A DNA stretch of 64,000 bases from Caulobacter vibrioides (GCF_002310375.3 NZ_CP023315.3:2604001-2668000); one strand, 5' to 3'; shown: positions 33,364-43,106, counted from the first letter of the stretch. Translations and numbers: made by a program. Notes: generated from the letters alone by a model not told the origin.

Positions 33364-33801
33364 GTGCTCCAGCTCGTCCGCATCTTCGACGAGCTGCCGG
33401 ACGGCTTTGGCGACCTGGTCGCCGAAGCCTCCGGCGAAGGCGTGCGCAACATGGCCCTGCTGGCTGAGCGCTGGCGGGCCGGCCCACAGTTTCAGGAGGA
33501 TGGCGAGACCCTGCTCGCCGCCTTCCTGGCGGGAGAGCTGGCCGGGATCGGCGCCATGACGTCTGAACCTGCTGCAGCCGAGCCCGCCCGGCGTCTACGC
33601 CGCTTCTACGTCCGTCCTGATATGCGGCGACGCGGGGTCGCCACCGCCCTCGCCTCGGCCCTGATCCACGAAGGCTTCGACAGCGTCCGCTTGCTGACGG
33701 TCAATGCCCGCGCCTCGGACGCCGCCGCGCCGTTCTGGGAGGCGCAGGGCTTCATGAGGGACGCGAGCGGCCCTTGGACACACGTGCTACGACACCCATA
33801 A
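33364..33801 (+). CDS. GNAT-family N-acetyltransferase
   Basis: 145 residues. The acetyl-CoA binding motif A is RRFYVRPDMRRRGVATALASALIHEGF; PFWEAQGFMRDASGPWTHVL is the C-terminal strand pair. Target unknown. GTG start 7 bases after fumC, so probably co-transcribed with it. Confidence 0.85.
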   Translation: MLQLVRIFDELPDGFGDLVAEASGEGVRNMALLAERWRAGPQFQEDGETLLAAFLAGELAGIGAMTSEPAAAEPARRLRRFYVRPDMRRRGVATALASALIHEGFDSVRLLTVNARASDAAAPFWEAQGFMRDASGPWTHVLRHP

Positions 33802-33876
33802 CATATTTTCTATTTTAGATTGATTTTCCGCCGCAACTCGCCAGAGTGATCGCATGCTGTGAGATCAAGGCGCGCG

Positions 33877-34137
33877 ATGTTAGTTTCCCGTCCCATGGAC
33901 GTCCCTGACCTCGACCAAGGCATTGACCCGGAACTGCTAGCCCAGGCTGAGCGGCTCGGGATCTCGGTCGTCGGCATGAACGAGACCCGACTGCGCCTGC
34001 ATCTCCAGAAGGTCGATCCCGCCGACGGCGAGGAACGCGCGCGGCGCTGGGCGGAAGAGAACGCCGAAGCGATCAGGGAACATAACGAGCGTATCGCGCA
34101 ACGTGGTCTGATTTCGGACCATTTCAGGCGTTGGTAA
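33877..34137 (+). CDS. ccdA: CcdA-family antitoxin
   Basis: 86 residues from ATG 33877 (AAGG seven bases upstream); ATG 33895 is an alternative. The C-terminal RARRWAEENAEAIREHNERIAQRGLISDHFRRW is the toxin-wrapping tail of CcdA (shown by RRWAEENAEAI, HNERI, GLISD). The N-terminal part would be the ribbon-helix-helix DNA-binding domain that autorepresses the operon. Toxin gene follows with no gap. Confidence 0.87.
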   Translation: MLVSRPMDVPDLDQGIDPELLAQAERLGISVVGMNETRLRLHLQKVDPADGEERARRWAEENAEAIREHNERIAQRGLISDHFRRW

Positions 34138-34446
34138 TTGCGCCAGTTCGATGTCTATCAGAACCCATCCGCTGAAGCTCGCAGCCTAGCCCCCTACCTC
34201 GTTGTCATCTCCTCGCATCACCTGCGAGGGCTATCAGAAGTCATTGTCGCGCCCGCCGTCAATGACGCGACCCGTTTGGTCTGCGAACTGGAGATTGAGG
34301 TCGAGATCCAAGGCGAGCCGCTGGCTCTGCTTATCAGCGAGCTCTTTAGCCTGACAGCGACCACTCTCCGTCGTCGCGCCTGCAGCCTCTCTCAACGCGA
34401 AGACGCCATCCGCCGCGCGCTGGAGAGACTGTTCACCGGCTTCTAG
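34138..34446 (+). CDS. ccdB: CcdB-family toxin (gyrase poison)
   Basis: 102 residues. It begins MRQFDVYQNPS and has APYLVVISSHHLRGLSEVIVAPAV and PLALLISELFSL, matching CcdB; the C-terminal QREDAIRRALERLFTGF ends with the region that contacts GyrA in plasmid CcdB, though the family's terminal W-G-x-I is replaced. The start codon is TTG immediately after the antitoxin stop codon, which would keep toxin below antitoxin. Converges on yccF with no gap. Confidence 0.87.
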   Translation: MRQFDVYQNPSAEARSLAPYLVVISSHHLRGLSEVIVAPAVNDATRLVCELEIEVEIQGEPLALLISELFSLTATTLRRRACSLSQREDAIRRALERLFTGF

Positions 34447-34845
34447 CTACCGCTTGACCACCGCAACGCCGATCGGCGCCAGCGCGATGCGGGCCAGTTG
34501 CAGGTCCTTGATGGCGAAGGGGATGCCGATGATGGTGATCGCCTCGGCCACCGCCACCAGCAGGTGGCTCAGGGCCAGCCACCAGCCGGCGAGCAGGAAC
34601 CAGATCACGTTCAGCAGGGTTCCGATCGGGCCCGTGCCGATGTCTTCCTGACCCGTGATAATCTCGCGGCTGACGATCTCCTTGCCGAACGGCCAGAAGG
34701 CGAAGCCGGCGATGCGCCACGCCGCGCCGGCGTAGGGCAAGCCCACGATCGTGATCGCCAGGAAGACGCCGGCCAACAGCCAGCCCAAGCCGGTGATCAG
34801 GCCGCCGAAGATGAGCCAGAGAACGTTCAGGATGAAGCGGATCAT
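34447..34845 (-). CDS. YccF-like inner-membrane protein (DUF307)
   Basis: 132 residues from ATG 34845 (MIRFILNVLWLIFGG). Two tandem YccF units: LITGLGWLLAGVFLAITIVGLPYAGAAWRIA (helices about 5-45) and WWLALSHLLVAVAEAITIIGIPFAIKDLQLARIA (about 70-115), each with the G-(I/L)-P-x-A turn. Function unknown. Its stop codon abuts the ccdB stop codon. Confidence 0.9.
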   Translation of the reverse strand: MIRFILNVLWLIFGGLITGLGWLLAGVFLAITIVGLPYAGAAWRIAGFAFWPFGKEIVSREIITGQEDIGTGPIGTLLNVIWFLLAGWWLALSHLLVAVAEAITIIGIPFAIKDLQLARIALAPIGVAVVKR

Positions 34846-34933
34846 GTGTTGCCCCAAAGAGAGACCCTAGAGGTGGCTCCACAAGGCGTCGCTGTGAAGG
34901 GCTTTCAGCGCGGATTACGCCGAATTCACCGCT

Positions 34934-35524
34934 CTACTTCAAGAGTTGCCAGCGGCGCGCCCAACGGCTCTTGCCCACGGGGGCCAGCGCCAGCAAGTAG
35001 ATCCCGGCGTAGACGATTGATCCGGCGACGATCAGCGCCCACGACCAAGGCCCGGGCATTTGGAGGGTTGGCGCGGTCGTCACCCAGTCGTGGCGCGGCG
35101 AGTTGAACTCCAGCCACAGACCGCCGACCCAGAGCACCGAGAACAGCGTCACCACAGGATAGCGCAGCGCCGGGTGACGCTGGATCAGCAGGAAGGTCTG
35201 CAGCAAGGCCATCGCGACAAACGCGGCGAAGCCCGCGAGCCAGGGCTGCCAGGCGCCGCTCAGGAACCGCGCGACGCGCAGGCCCGCCCAGCCTGGCGCC
35301 CACAGCACCGGACCCAGCAGCAGCAAGACGCAAAGCGTGACCAACAACACGCCCAGGCCCCCGCCAATCACCTTGCCGGCCGCTTCTCCCGCCTCGTGCG
35401 GTCGGATGTTGGGATCACCCGCCGGGTTTTCAGGCGAGGTGGCGATCACGGTCTGCAGGCGCGGCAGCTTCTCGCCCGGCTTCAGCGGCGGAAGTCCGCC
35501 CATCATGGACTTCCCAGCGGCCAT
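34934..35524 (-). CDS. Uncharacterised four-helix membrane protein
   Basis: 196 residues. A polar N-terminal 45 residues (Pro/Glu-rich) precede about four helices (about 53-78, 90-112, 120-138, 160-183). I do not recognise a family. It begins immediately after the polyprenyl synthase gene's stop on the same strand (stop at 35525, start at 35524), so the two are probably co-transcribed; a role at the membrane with prenyl chains is only a guess. Confidence 0.7.
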   Translation of the reverse strand: MAAGKSMMGGLPPLKPGEKLPRLQTVIATSPENPAGDPNIRPHEAGEAAGKVIGGGLGVLLVTLCVLLLLGPVLWAPGWAGLRVARFLSGAWQPWLAGFAAFVAMALLQTFLLIQRHPALRYPVVTLFSVLWVGGLWLEFNSPRHDWVTTAPTLQMPGPWSWALIVAGSIVYAGIYLLALAPVGKSRWARRWQLLK

Positions 35525-36541
35525 CTAGGCGCGGCGGCTGACCGCAAAGTCAGCCAGCTCATCAAGCGCTTCACGCCAGTCGTTGGCAGGGAACATCGCC
35601 AGGGCGGTCTTGGCCTTGTCCGCGTACTCCGCGGCGAGATCCAGCGTCGCGTCCAGCGCGCCCGTGCCGATGATCAACTCGCGGGCGCGGCGGAAGTCCG
35701 CCTCGGTCTGTTCACGGCGACCGATGGCGCGTTCCCAGAACTCGGCCTCGCGCGGACCCGATCGGGCGATCGCCAGCAGCAGCGGCAGGGTCGCCTTGCC
35801 TTCGCGGAAGTCGTCGCCGGCGTTCTTGCCCAGGGTTTCGGTCGCGCCGCCATAGTCGAGCGCGTCGTCAGCCAGCTGGAACGCCAGGCCCAGGTTCAAG
35901 CCATAGTCCCGCAGCGCCTGCGACTGTGCCGCGTCAACGCCGGCCGAAACCGCCCCGGCCTCCGAGGCCGCGGCGAACAGCTCGGCCGTCTTGGCCTGGA
36001 TGATCTCGAGATAGATAGCCTGCGAAAGGTTCAGGTCGTGGCTGCGCATCAGCTGCAGGACCTCGCCCTCGGCGATGACGCGGCTGGCGCGGGCCAGGAT
36101 CTCCAGCGCCTTCATCGAATTGGTCTCGACCATCAGCTCGAACGCGCGGGCGAACAGGAAGTCGCCGACCAGCACGCTCTGCGCGCCGCCCCAGATCAGG
36201 TGCGCGGCGACCTTGCCACGGCGCAGCTGGCTGCCGTCGACGACGTCATCGTGCAGCAGGGTGGCGGTATGGATGAACTCGACGGCGGCGGCGAGCTTCT
36301 GGAAATGGTCGTTGTCGGCGCCGGCAAGGCGCGCGGCGGCCACGGTCATCAGCGGGCGCAGGCGCTTACCGCCGGCGGCGATCAGGTGCTCGGCCAGGGC
36401 GGGGATGATCGCCACATCGCTCTGCATGCGATCGGTGATCAGGCGGTTGACGCCCGCCATGTCGGCCTCGGCGAGGCGCACGAGACGATCCACCGATCCC
36501 GACGTCCGGGGCAGGGTCGCTGCGGCTACGTCCAAAACCAT
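35525..36541 (-). CDS. ispB: Polyprenyl diphosphate synthase (octaprenyl/decaprenyl type)
   Basis: 338 residues. First Asp-rich motif LLHDDVVDGSQLRRG (DDVVD about 98-102), GGKRLRPLM substrate-binding block, and second Asp-rich motif LAFQLADDALDY, all intact. It extends isoprenoid chains by trans-condensation of IPP; in Caulobacter the product should be the ubiquinone-10 tail, but chain length cannot be read here. Start ATG 36541 with AAGGAG seven bases upstream. Divergent from the TrmN6-like gene. Confidence 0.93.
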   Translation of the reverse strand: MVLDVAAATLPRTSGSVDRLVRLAEADMAGVNRLITDRMQSDVAIIPALAEHLIAAGGKRLRPLMTVAAARLAGADNDHFQKLAAAVEFIHTATLLHDDVVDGSQLRRGKVAAHLIWGGAQSVLVGDFLFARAFELMVETNSMKALEILARASRVIAEGEVLQLMRSHDLNLSQAIYLEIIQAKTAELFAAASEAGAVSAGVDAAQSQALRDYGLNLGLAFQLADDALDYGGATETLGKNAGDDFREGKATLPLLLAIARSGPREAEFWERAIGRREQTEADFRRARELIIGTGALDATLDLAAEYADKAKTALAMFPANDWREALDELADFAVSRRA

Positions 36542-36633
36542 GCTCTCCTTAAAGCGGCCCCCCACGAACCATTGCGAGGGACAATGGTTGCGGGATAGGT
36601 CAGGGTCAAGGCGAGCACAAGGCCTCACTAGCA

Positions 36634-37377
36634 TTGAACGACTTAGGTGTGACCGAGGATCGGGTTCTTGGCGGCCGGGTAAGGCTCCGTCAGGCGCCGG
36701 ATGGATACAGGCCCGGCATGGACGCGGCGCTGCTGGCGGCGACCTGCGACGCCCTCCCCGGCCAGCGCGTGCTGGAGCCGGGCTGCGGCGTCGGGGGCGC
36801 GTTGCTGGCGGCGGCGACTCGCCGGTCGGATGCGCTGTTCCAAGGCGTCGAGCGTGATGACGCCGCCGCCGCGCTGGTCGCCGAGAACGTTGCGTTGAAC
36901 GGACTGGCGGCGCGGGTCAGCGTCATGAAGGGCGACGTCGAGGCGGGCTTTCGCGCCCTTGACCTGCCGGTCTTCGACGCCGTGATGGCCAATCCGCCCT
37001 ATTTCGACGATCCGAGCGCCCTGCGCGCGCCCTCGCCCGCCAAGAGCGGGGCCTGGATGGCGGACGGTGGTCTGGTGGCCTGGACGACCTTTTGCCTGAA
37101 GGCGGTCCGCGAGGGCGGAACGATCACCCTGATCCATCGCGCCGACCGTCTGGCCGACATCCTGTCGCTGCTGGCGCCCAAGGCCGGATCGTTCCGAATC
37201 CGCCCCGTGGCCCCGTTCGCCGATGCGCCGGCCAAGCGCGTGATCGTGCGCGCGATCAAGACGGGCAAGGCGCCGCTGGCGCTTCTGTCGCCGCTGGTCA
37301 TGCACGATCGCGACGGTGGAAAACACACAGCGCAGGCCGAAGCCATTCTTCGCGGTGAGGCGGACCTGCCTTGGTGA
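36634..37377 (+). CDS. tRNA1(Val) adenine-N6 methyltransferase-like (YfiC/TrmN6 family)
   Basis: 247 residues. DRVLGGRVRLRQAPDGYRPGMDAALLA is the family's N-terminal block, LEPGCGVGGALLA binds SAM and MANPPYFDDPS is the NPPY catalytic motif for N6-adenine methylation. RNA target is inferred from family. Start TTG 36634 with AAGG upstream; GTG 36649 is the alternative. Divergent from ispB, 92 bases apart. Confidence 0.87.
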   Translation: MNDLGVTEDRVLGGRVRLRQAPDGYRPGMDAALLAATCDALPGQRVLEPGCGVGGALLAAATRRSDALFQGVERDDAAAALVAENVALNGLAARVSVMKGDVEAGFRALDLPVFDAVMANPPYFDDPSALRAPSPAKSGAWMADGGLVAWTTFCLKAVREGGTITLIHRADRLADILSLLAPKAGSFRIRPVAPFADAPAKRVIVRAIKTGKAPLALLSPLVMHDRDGGKHTAQAEAILRGEADLPW

Positions 37378-37390
37378 GTCCGCCGCAGGA

Positions 37391-37768
37391 TCAGGGGCGC
37401 GACTTGCTGGGCGGCACGGTCTCCGCGCCCGTCCGGGCCTGGATAGACTTCAGATAGGCGACGATGGCGGTGACGTCATCCGGAGGGAAGGTCCACTCGG
37501 GCATCGGGCCATGGCCGACGGTCAGCCCCTCCGCCAGCCCTTCGGCGAGCGCCTCGACGTCGTATCGGTCCTGCAACTGGCGGAACCGAGGCGCCGTGGG
37601 GTTCGGGCTGTCGCCAGTGGTCCCCACCGCGTGACAGGCCGCGCAATTGCGGGTGACGATCACCTTGCCCCGCGCGATCGGATCCTGGTCCGGCGCCGCC
37701 TGGCTCGCCGTCGCCATGGCCAGCAAGGCGGCCACCACCACGACGCTCCGCTGGATCTCGATACGCAT
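37391..37768 (-). CDS. Small class I c-type cytochrome
   Basis: 125 residues. Signal peptide (about 1-24, ending ASQAA), heme site CAACH (42-46) and sixth ligand Met89 in GHGPMPEWTF. One heme, periplasmic, electron carrier or oxidase partner; partner unknown. ATG 37768 preceded by GGAGGGG. Convergent with the TrmN6-like gene. Confidence 0.9.
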   Translation of the reverse strand: MRIEIQRSVVVVAALLAMATASQAAPDQDPIARGKVIVTRNCAACHAVGTTGDSPNPTAPRFRQLQDRYDVEALAEGLAEGLTVGHGPMPEWTFPPDDVTAIVAYLKSIQARTGAETVPPSKSRP

Positions 37769-37845
37769 AGGCCGCCCCTCCAACCTGGAAGGCCAAGATG
37801 CGGCCAGCCAGTCCGTTCACCTTGACGCAGATCAAGTCAAACGCG

Positions 37846-38406
37846 CTATTCCGCGTAAAGAGCCAGCGCCTCCAGGCAAAGTTCCAGGCCGGTGAGGTCT
37901 CTCAGCGGATCATCGGTGACGATCACGAACAGGCGGCGCGCCTCCCCCCACAGCATCACGGTCTCGGGCAGGCCATGGTCCTCGATCGTGCAGCCGTCGG
38001 GGTCCCGCCAGACGCGATTCTCGTCGAGGATCGCCCCCAGGTCCGCGTCGACCCGCGCGACGTACTCGGCGCCCAGTTCGCTGGTCACGTTCATGTAGGC
38101 GAAGGTCGGCTTGCCGAGCCCCGCCAGCACCCCGGCCTCGAACACGGTCGCGGTGTCGGCCGTGGGCCCCCGGAATGGGGTGAGATTGATGACGCCCGCG
38201 TCGGCTTGGCGCAATTGCGCCATGCGCGCGGCGTAGAACTGTCTAGCCTCCAGTTCATCGCCCGCGTCGCCCACCGGCATGCGGGCGGGGACCAGGGCCT
38301 CGAGCCCGGCCTCCAGGCACAGCGCCCGCTGACGCGAGGCCTGGATATCGGAATCGGGGAGCCAGGCCTCGGGGCCGGCCAGCCATAGGGAACGAACAGG
38401 TTTCAT
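37846..38406 (-). CDS. Nucleoside 2-deoxyribosyltransferase family protein
   Basis: 186 residues. SLWLAGPEAWLPD, NLTPFRGPTADTATVFEAGVLAGLGKPTFAYMN are hallmarks of this family: the F-R-G-P-x-x-D-x-x-T-x-x-E-x-G block contains the nucleophile Glu. It would exchange nucleobases between deoxynucleosides or hydrolyse the bond. The segment 37769-37845 upstream of the cytochrome shows nothing special. Confidence 0.83.
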   Translation of the reverse strand: MKPVRSLWLAGPEAWLPDSDIQASRQRALCLEAGLEALVPARMPVGDAGDELEARQFYAARMAQLRQADAGVINLTPFRGPTADTATVFEAGVLAGLGKPTFAYMNVTSELGAEYVARVDADLGAILDENRVWRDPDGCTIEDHGLPETVMLWGEARRLFVIVTDDPLRDLTGLELCLEALALYAE

Positions 38407-38474
38407 AGACCTTAGGTCTGGTCCCTATGGTCAGGTGTCAATGCTGGGCCTGAAGTTAGGCCGTCGGAGACCGA

Positions 38475-39272
38475 ATGCGGACGATCGCGCGTAGAAGCTT
38501 GCTGACCGCCGGCCTGGCCCTGGCCGCCTCCCCGGCCCTGGCCGCGCCGGCCGCGCCCTGGATCGCCTACGAACGGCGCCTGCGCGCGCTGCTGTCCGAT
38601 CCACCCGGCGGTGACTTCGACCCCGCGTTCGAAGAGACCTTGCTCGACCTCAACAACCTCTATCGCGGTCGCCAGGGTCCAGCCCCGCTGGCCTGGGACG
38701 AGGGTCTGCGTCTGGCCGCCCGCGCCCACGCCGCCGACATCGCGGTGACCGGCGTCTTCGAGCATCTGACGCGAGAGGGTTTCTCTCCAGCCGGACGCGT
38801 GGGCCTGTTCGCGCGCGATCTAGTCGGCGCACCCGGCGAGAACATCGCCATGCGCCGCAACGCCGCCAGCGCCGTCACCTACGACCAGATCATGAACCAG
38901 TGGAAGACCAGCCCCGGCCACCGCGCCAATCTCCTGGCGCCCGGCTTCACCCATGTCGGCTACGGTGTCTTCAGGCAGGGGCCGCGTGTCATCGCCGTCG
39001 GCGCCTACGCCGAGGTCAGCGCACGGCTGGCAGGCCCCGCGCCCCTGCGCGTGCGCTCGACCGACGAGATCGCCCGCGCCCTGTCCTATGCGACGCCGAC
39101 GATCCGCCAGTTCTCGATCTCGGAACCCGGCGGCGAAGTGCTGACCGCGACCTATCTGGAGGATCGCGCGGCGCCGACGCTGAGCGCCGGCGCCTGGCAG
39201 CTGCGCCCGCACCTGTCGACAGGCGAGCGCCGCTACCAGGTGGCCTGGGGTCCCGTATTCGTGCTGGGCTAG
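38475..39272 (+). CDS. CAP/SCP (PR-1) domain secreted protein
   Basis: 265 residues. N-terminal IARRSLLTAGLALAASPALA looks like a Tat signal (twin Arg then S-L-L). The CAP domain spans about 55-185: LNNLYRGRQGPAPLAWDEGLRLAARAHAADI, EHLTREG (His and Glu of the cavity), GENIA, WKTSPGHRANLLAPGFTHVGYG. A C-terminal beta part follows. CAP proteins act outside the cytoplasm, with unknown chemistry in bacteria. Converges on the YceI gene with a 2-base gap. Confidence 0.88.
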   Translation: MRTIARRSLLTAGLALAASPALAAPAAPWIAYERRLRALLSDPPGGDFDPAFEETLLDLNNLYRGRQGPAPLAWDEGLRLAARAHAADIAVTGVFEHLTREGFSPAGRVGLFARDLVGAPGENIAMRRNAASAVTYDQIMNQWKTSPGHRANLLAPGFTHVGYGVFRQGPRVIAVGAYAEVSARLAGPAPLRVRSTDEIARALSYATPTIRQFSISEPGGEVLTATYLEDRAAPTLSAGAWQLRPHLSTGERRYQVAWGPVFVLG

Positions 39273-39274
39273 CC

Positions 39275-39853
39275 CTACTGAGCCACCGCCAAGGCCTCGA
39301 TGCGGATGTTCACCGCATCCCCGATCGCGCCCGCCCCGATGGTGTGGCCGAACGCCTTGCGGCTGATCTGGCCAGTGATGGTGAAGCCGGCCTGCTTCTT
39401 CTGATTGTTGCCGACGCCCATCTTGTTCAGCTTGACGTCCAGGGTGACGGGCTGGGTCACACCCATCACGGTCATGTCGCCCGTGACCTTGGCGGTCGTG
39501 TCACCCGTCTTCTCGACCTTGGTCGACTTGAAGGTCATGGTCGGGTTCTTGGCGGCGTTCAGCCAGCGCTCGGCCTTCAGGTGCTCATCACGCGCGGTGT
39601 TGGCGGTGAGAATGCTGCCGACCGCAACGGTGGCCTCGACGCGCGACTTCTCCGGCGCAGCCTCGTCCAGCCAGATCGTGCCTTCCGACTGGGCGAAGAG
39701 GCCCAGGATCGAGGTAAACCCCATCCGGTCGATCGAGAAGAAGGTCTCGGTATGCGACGAGTCCAGCTTGTAGGCGACTTCTTCGGCGAAGGCCGGGGCG
39801 GCGGCGACCGACAGGGCCGCGCCGGCGATCATGGCGGCGAGCAGGCGTTTCAT
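39275..39853 (-). CDS. YceI-family periplasmic protein
   Basis: 192 residues. Signal peptide (about 1-23, ending APAFA), then a lipocalin-like barrel: YKLDSSHTETFFSIDRMGFTSILGLF is the family's opening, followed by FKSTKVEKTGDTTAKVTGDMTVMGVTQPVTLDV-type blocks (TGDMTVMGVTQPV). Members bind isoprenoid quinones or similar lipids. Single gene. Confidence 0.92.
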   Translation of the reverse strand: MKRLLAAMIAGAALSVAAAPAFAEEVAYKLDSSHTETFFSIDRMGFTSILGLFAQSEGTIWLDEAAPEKSRVEATVAVGSILTANTARDEHLKAERWLNAAKNPTMTFKSTKVEKTGDTTAKVTGDMTVMGVTQPVTLDVKLNKMGVGNNQKKQAGFTITGQISRKAFGHTIGAGAIGDAVNIRIEALAVAQ

Positions 39854-39953
39854 GGAGCGTCTCCTTCGTCATTCCCAAGCGGGACCAGCAGCAAGCTTCC
39901 CGTGCGCGGATCAACCACGCAACCCACAAACGCCCGCCCAGCGCTCGCCGGCC

Positions 39954-40430
39954 TCAGGCCACCCGTTCCGACAGAAGCTCATCCAGTTGCTCGAACTGCA
40001 CCGGCAGGCCGGCCGCAGATCCCTGAAGCGCCTCGTCGCAGGCCGCCTTGCTGGGATAGAGCTCGCTGAGCGTCAGGAAGGTCTTGCCGGCCCGATCCTC
40101 GAACGTGACCGTCGTTACGGTGATCTCGCCGCTCTCCTCATTGGTCCAGACGATCCGCGAGGGCGGCGTCACGTCAGTGTACTTGCCGTAGAACGCCATG
40201 GCGTTGGCCGCGTCGAGGCCGAACTCCAGGCGATAGCCGCCCCCCGTGCGCACATCCATCTCACAGGCTCGCAAAGGCACGCCAAGCGCCTTGGGAACCC
40301 ACCAGCGCTGGAAAAGCTCGGCTTTCGACCAGGCTTCGAAGACGACATCGACCGGGGCGTCGAACAGGCGGGTCACCACCAGTTCGCGCTCGGACGTTCG
40401 CGCCACCACGGTTTCATTCTTTCCGGCCAT
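39954..40430 (-). CDS. SRPBCC/AHSA1 domain protein
   Basis: 158 residues. RELVVTRLFDAPVDVVFEAWSKAELFQRWW is the standard AHSA1 opening, with GGGYRLEFGLDAANAMAFYGKYTDVTPPSRIVWT following. A hydrophobic-cavity protein of unknown ligand. Its ATG lies 17 bases inside the end of the ArsR-type gene, so it is translated from the same operon; ArsR-SRPBCC pairs are common. Confidence 0.87.
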   Translation of the reverse strand: MAGKNETVVARTSERELVVTRLFDAPVDVVFEAWSKAELFQRWWVPKALGVPLRACEMDVRTGGGYRLEFGLDAANAMAFYGKYTDVTPPSRIVWTNEESGEITVTTVTFEDRAGKTFLTLSELYPSKAACDEALQGSAAGLPVQFEQLDELLSERVA

Positions 40431-40773
40431 TTTGGTCGTCCCTCTGCTTCAAATCCTCGATGATCTCTTCCAGCGCGTCGAACCGCAGCGCCCAGCGCTG
40501 GCGATACCGCTCGATCCACGCCGCCTCGGCCTCTAGCCCGCCATCCTGCAGACGGCAGACCCTGACCCGTCCAACCTTCTGAGTGGTCACCAGCCCCGCC
40601 GCTTCCAGCAGGCTGACGTGCTTCTTCATGCCCGTGAGGGTCATGCCGAACCGCTCGGCCAGATCGGTGATCGAGGCCTCCCCCTGCCCCAGATGCTCCA
40701 GCACGCCCCGGCGCGTCGGATCCGACAGGGCGGCGAAGGAGACATCGAGGCGGGCGGCGCTTTGCTGAACCAT
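40414..40773 (-). CDS. ArsR-family transcriptional regulator
   Basis: 119 residues. Winged helix: FAALSDPTRRGVLEHLGQGEASITDLAERFGMTLTGMKKHVSLLEAAGLVTTQKVGRVRVCRL (blocks DPTRRGVLEHL, MTLTGMKKHVSLLE). No metal-binding CxC is present, so it belongs with the non-metal ArsR regulators paired with SRPBCC proteins. Probably controls its own operon. Confidence 0.88.
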   Translation of the reverse strand: MVQQSAARLDVSFAALSDPTRRGVLEHLGQGEASITDLAERFGMTLTGMKKHVSLLEAAGLVTTQKVGRVRVCRLQDGGLEAEAAWIERYRQRWALRFDALEEIIEDLKQRDDQNGRKE

Positions 40774-40814
40774 TCGGTTCAGTATGCACGCGGACGGCGT
40801 TTGCGCAAGCCGCC

Positions 40815-40850
40815 AAACGAAAAGCCCCCGGCCTGGGAGGACCGGGGGCT
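40815..40850 (-). terminator. ilvC terminator
   Basis: On the minus strand AGCCCCCGG / CCGGGGGCT, 9-bp stem, followed by TTTCGTTT. It is 28 bases after the ilvC stop. Confidence 0.88.
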
Positions 40851-40877
40851 TCGTGGGATCAGCTTGGGTGCTGAAGC

Positions 40878-41987
<1,110 letters not shown>

Positions 41988-42121
41988 TCAAGGCGAAGCC
42001 GACAGAACGCAGAAATGCGACAACCTTCGCCGCCCCTTTTACGCGCTCACGAAGAACCGCGCTATGCGGCGCCGCATGCAGCGCCCTTTCGCAAACGCGA
42101 AATTTCACGCCGCCAGGCCCG

Positions 42122-42160
42122 CCAAACGAAGAGGGGCGGAAGCTGTCGCCTCCGCCCCGG
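42122..42160 (-). terminator. Terminator after RcnB-like gene
   Basis: Minus-strand stem TCCGCCCC / GGGGCGGA (42133-42158) followed by CTCTTCGTTT. About 20 bases after the stop codon. Confidence 0.75.
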
Positions 42161-42179
42161 GGTCTTCAGTGAGCCGCCG

Positions 42180-43106
42180 TCACCAGAACAGGTCGTAGTA
42201 GACGCTCAGAATCTGGCCGCTCCAGACGTCGACCAGCACCGCGTTGTCACCGACCCGGATCCACTCGCAGCCGATCGGCGGCTGCGGCAGGTCATAGCGC
42301 CAGTAGTCCAGATAGTACGACGGCGTGTACCAGCCGTACGGGAGGTAGTCGCCAAACGACCAGGCGCGGGCGTACCAGCCGCTGGGATAGCGGTAGGCCG
42401 GGGCGCGATAGCGCTGAACCGACCGGAAGCTCGGGCGATAGTAGCCGCGATCATAGTAAGACCGCCCACGATCGCGATCGCGGTACTGGCCATAGCCCGA
42501 CCGGCGATCGTCGCGATCCCAGCCCCCCCGATCCCAACCGCCGCGATTGTCCCAGCGGTTGTTGTCACGGCCACGATCGCGCCCTTTGTCGTCGTTGCGG
42601 TCCCCGCGATTGTTGTTGTCGCGGTTCCAGCCGCCACGGTCGCGGTTGTTGTCGTCTCCTCGGTTCCAGCCGCTGCCGCCACCCGCGCCGGGCGGTGTCT
42701 GCGGCTGGGGCTGGGGTTGGGGCTGAGGCTGGGGTTGAGGACGATCGCCGCCACGGTTCCAGCCGCCGTCCGGGCGCCCGCCACGATCGCCGCGCTCTCC
42801 GCGCTCTCCGCGATCGCCACGATTCCAGCCGCCGCCTTGCTCCTGCTGTTGCGGTTGAGGCTGGGCTTGCGGTTGCGGACGGTCGCCGCCTCGGTTCCAG
42901 CCGCCTTGGCCGCCACGATCACCGCGTTCGCCCCCTGGCCGACCACCCCGATCGCCGCGATCAGCTCGCTCACCGCGCGGGCCACCGTCGCGCTGCTCGC
43001 GCTGGACCTCCTGCTGCTGGGCGACCACCGCCCCGGCGGCGGCGGCCTCCGCGGCCGCGCCTCCGATCAGCGAGAGCATCATCGCGGTCGTGATCAGACG
43101 TTTCAT
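42180..43106 (-). CDS. RcnB-like periplasmic protein with long Arg/Gly/Asn/Gln-Pro low-complexity insert
   Basis: 308 residues. Signal peptide (about 1-24), then some 190 residues of low complexity: repeated GGWNRG(G)DR units, RGDRGER runs and an alternating PQ tract, then Tyr/Arg-rich YRSP-type stretches. The C-terminal 45 residues (GCEWIRVGDNAVLVDVWSGQILSVYYDLFW, in pieces CEWIRVGDNAVLVDV and GQILSVYY) match the RcnB domain, linked in E. coli to Ni/Co homeostasis. The metal role is not shown here. ATG 43106 fits the signal peptide. Confidence 0.8.
   Translation of the reverse strand: MKRLITTAMMLSLIGGAAAEAAAAGAVVAQQQEVQREQRDGGPRGERADRGDRGGRPGGERGDRGGQGGWNRGGDRPQPQAQPQPQQQEQGGGWNRGDRGERGERGDRGGRPDGGWNRGGDRPQPQPQPQPQPQPQTPPGAGGGSGWNRGDDNNRDRGGWNRDNNNRGDRNDDKGRDRGRDNNRWDNRGGWDRGGWDRDDRRSGYGQYRDRDRGRSYYDRGYYRPSFRSVQRYRAPAYRYPSGWYARAWSFGDYLPYGWYTPSYYLDYWRYDLPQPPIGCEWIRVGDNAVLVDVWSGQILSVYYDLFW

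Noticed and set aside
31911-33452. 513-codon frame antisense to fumC
   Set aside because: Shadow of the GC-rich fumC codon pattern; no family motif, and fumC itself is fully diagnostic.
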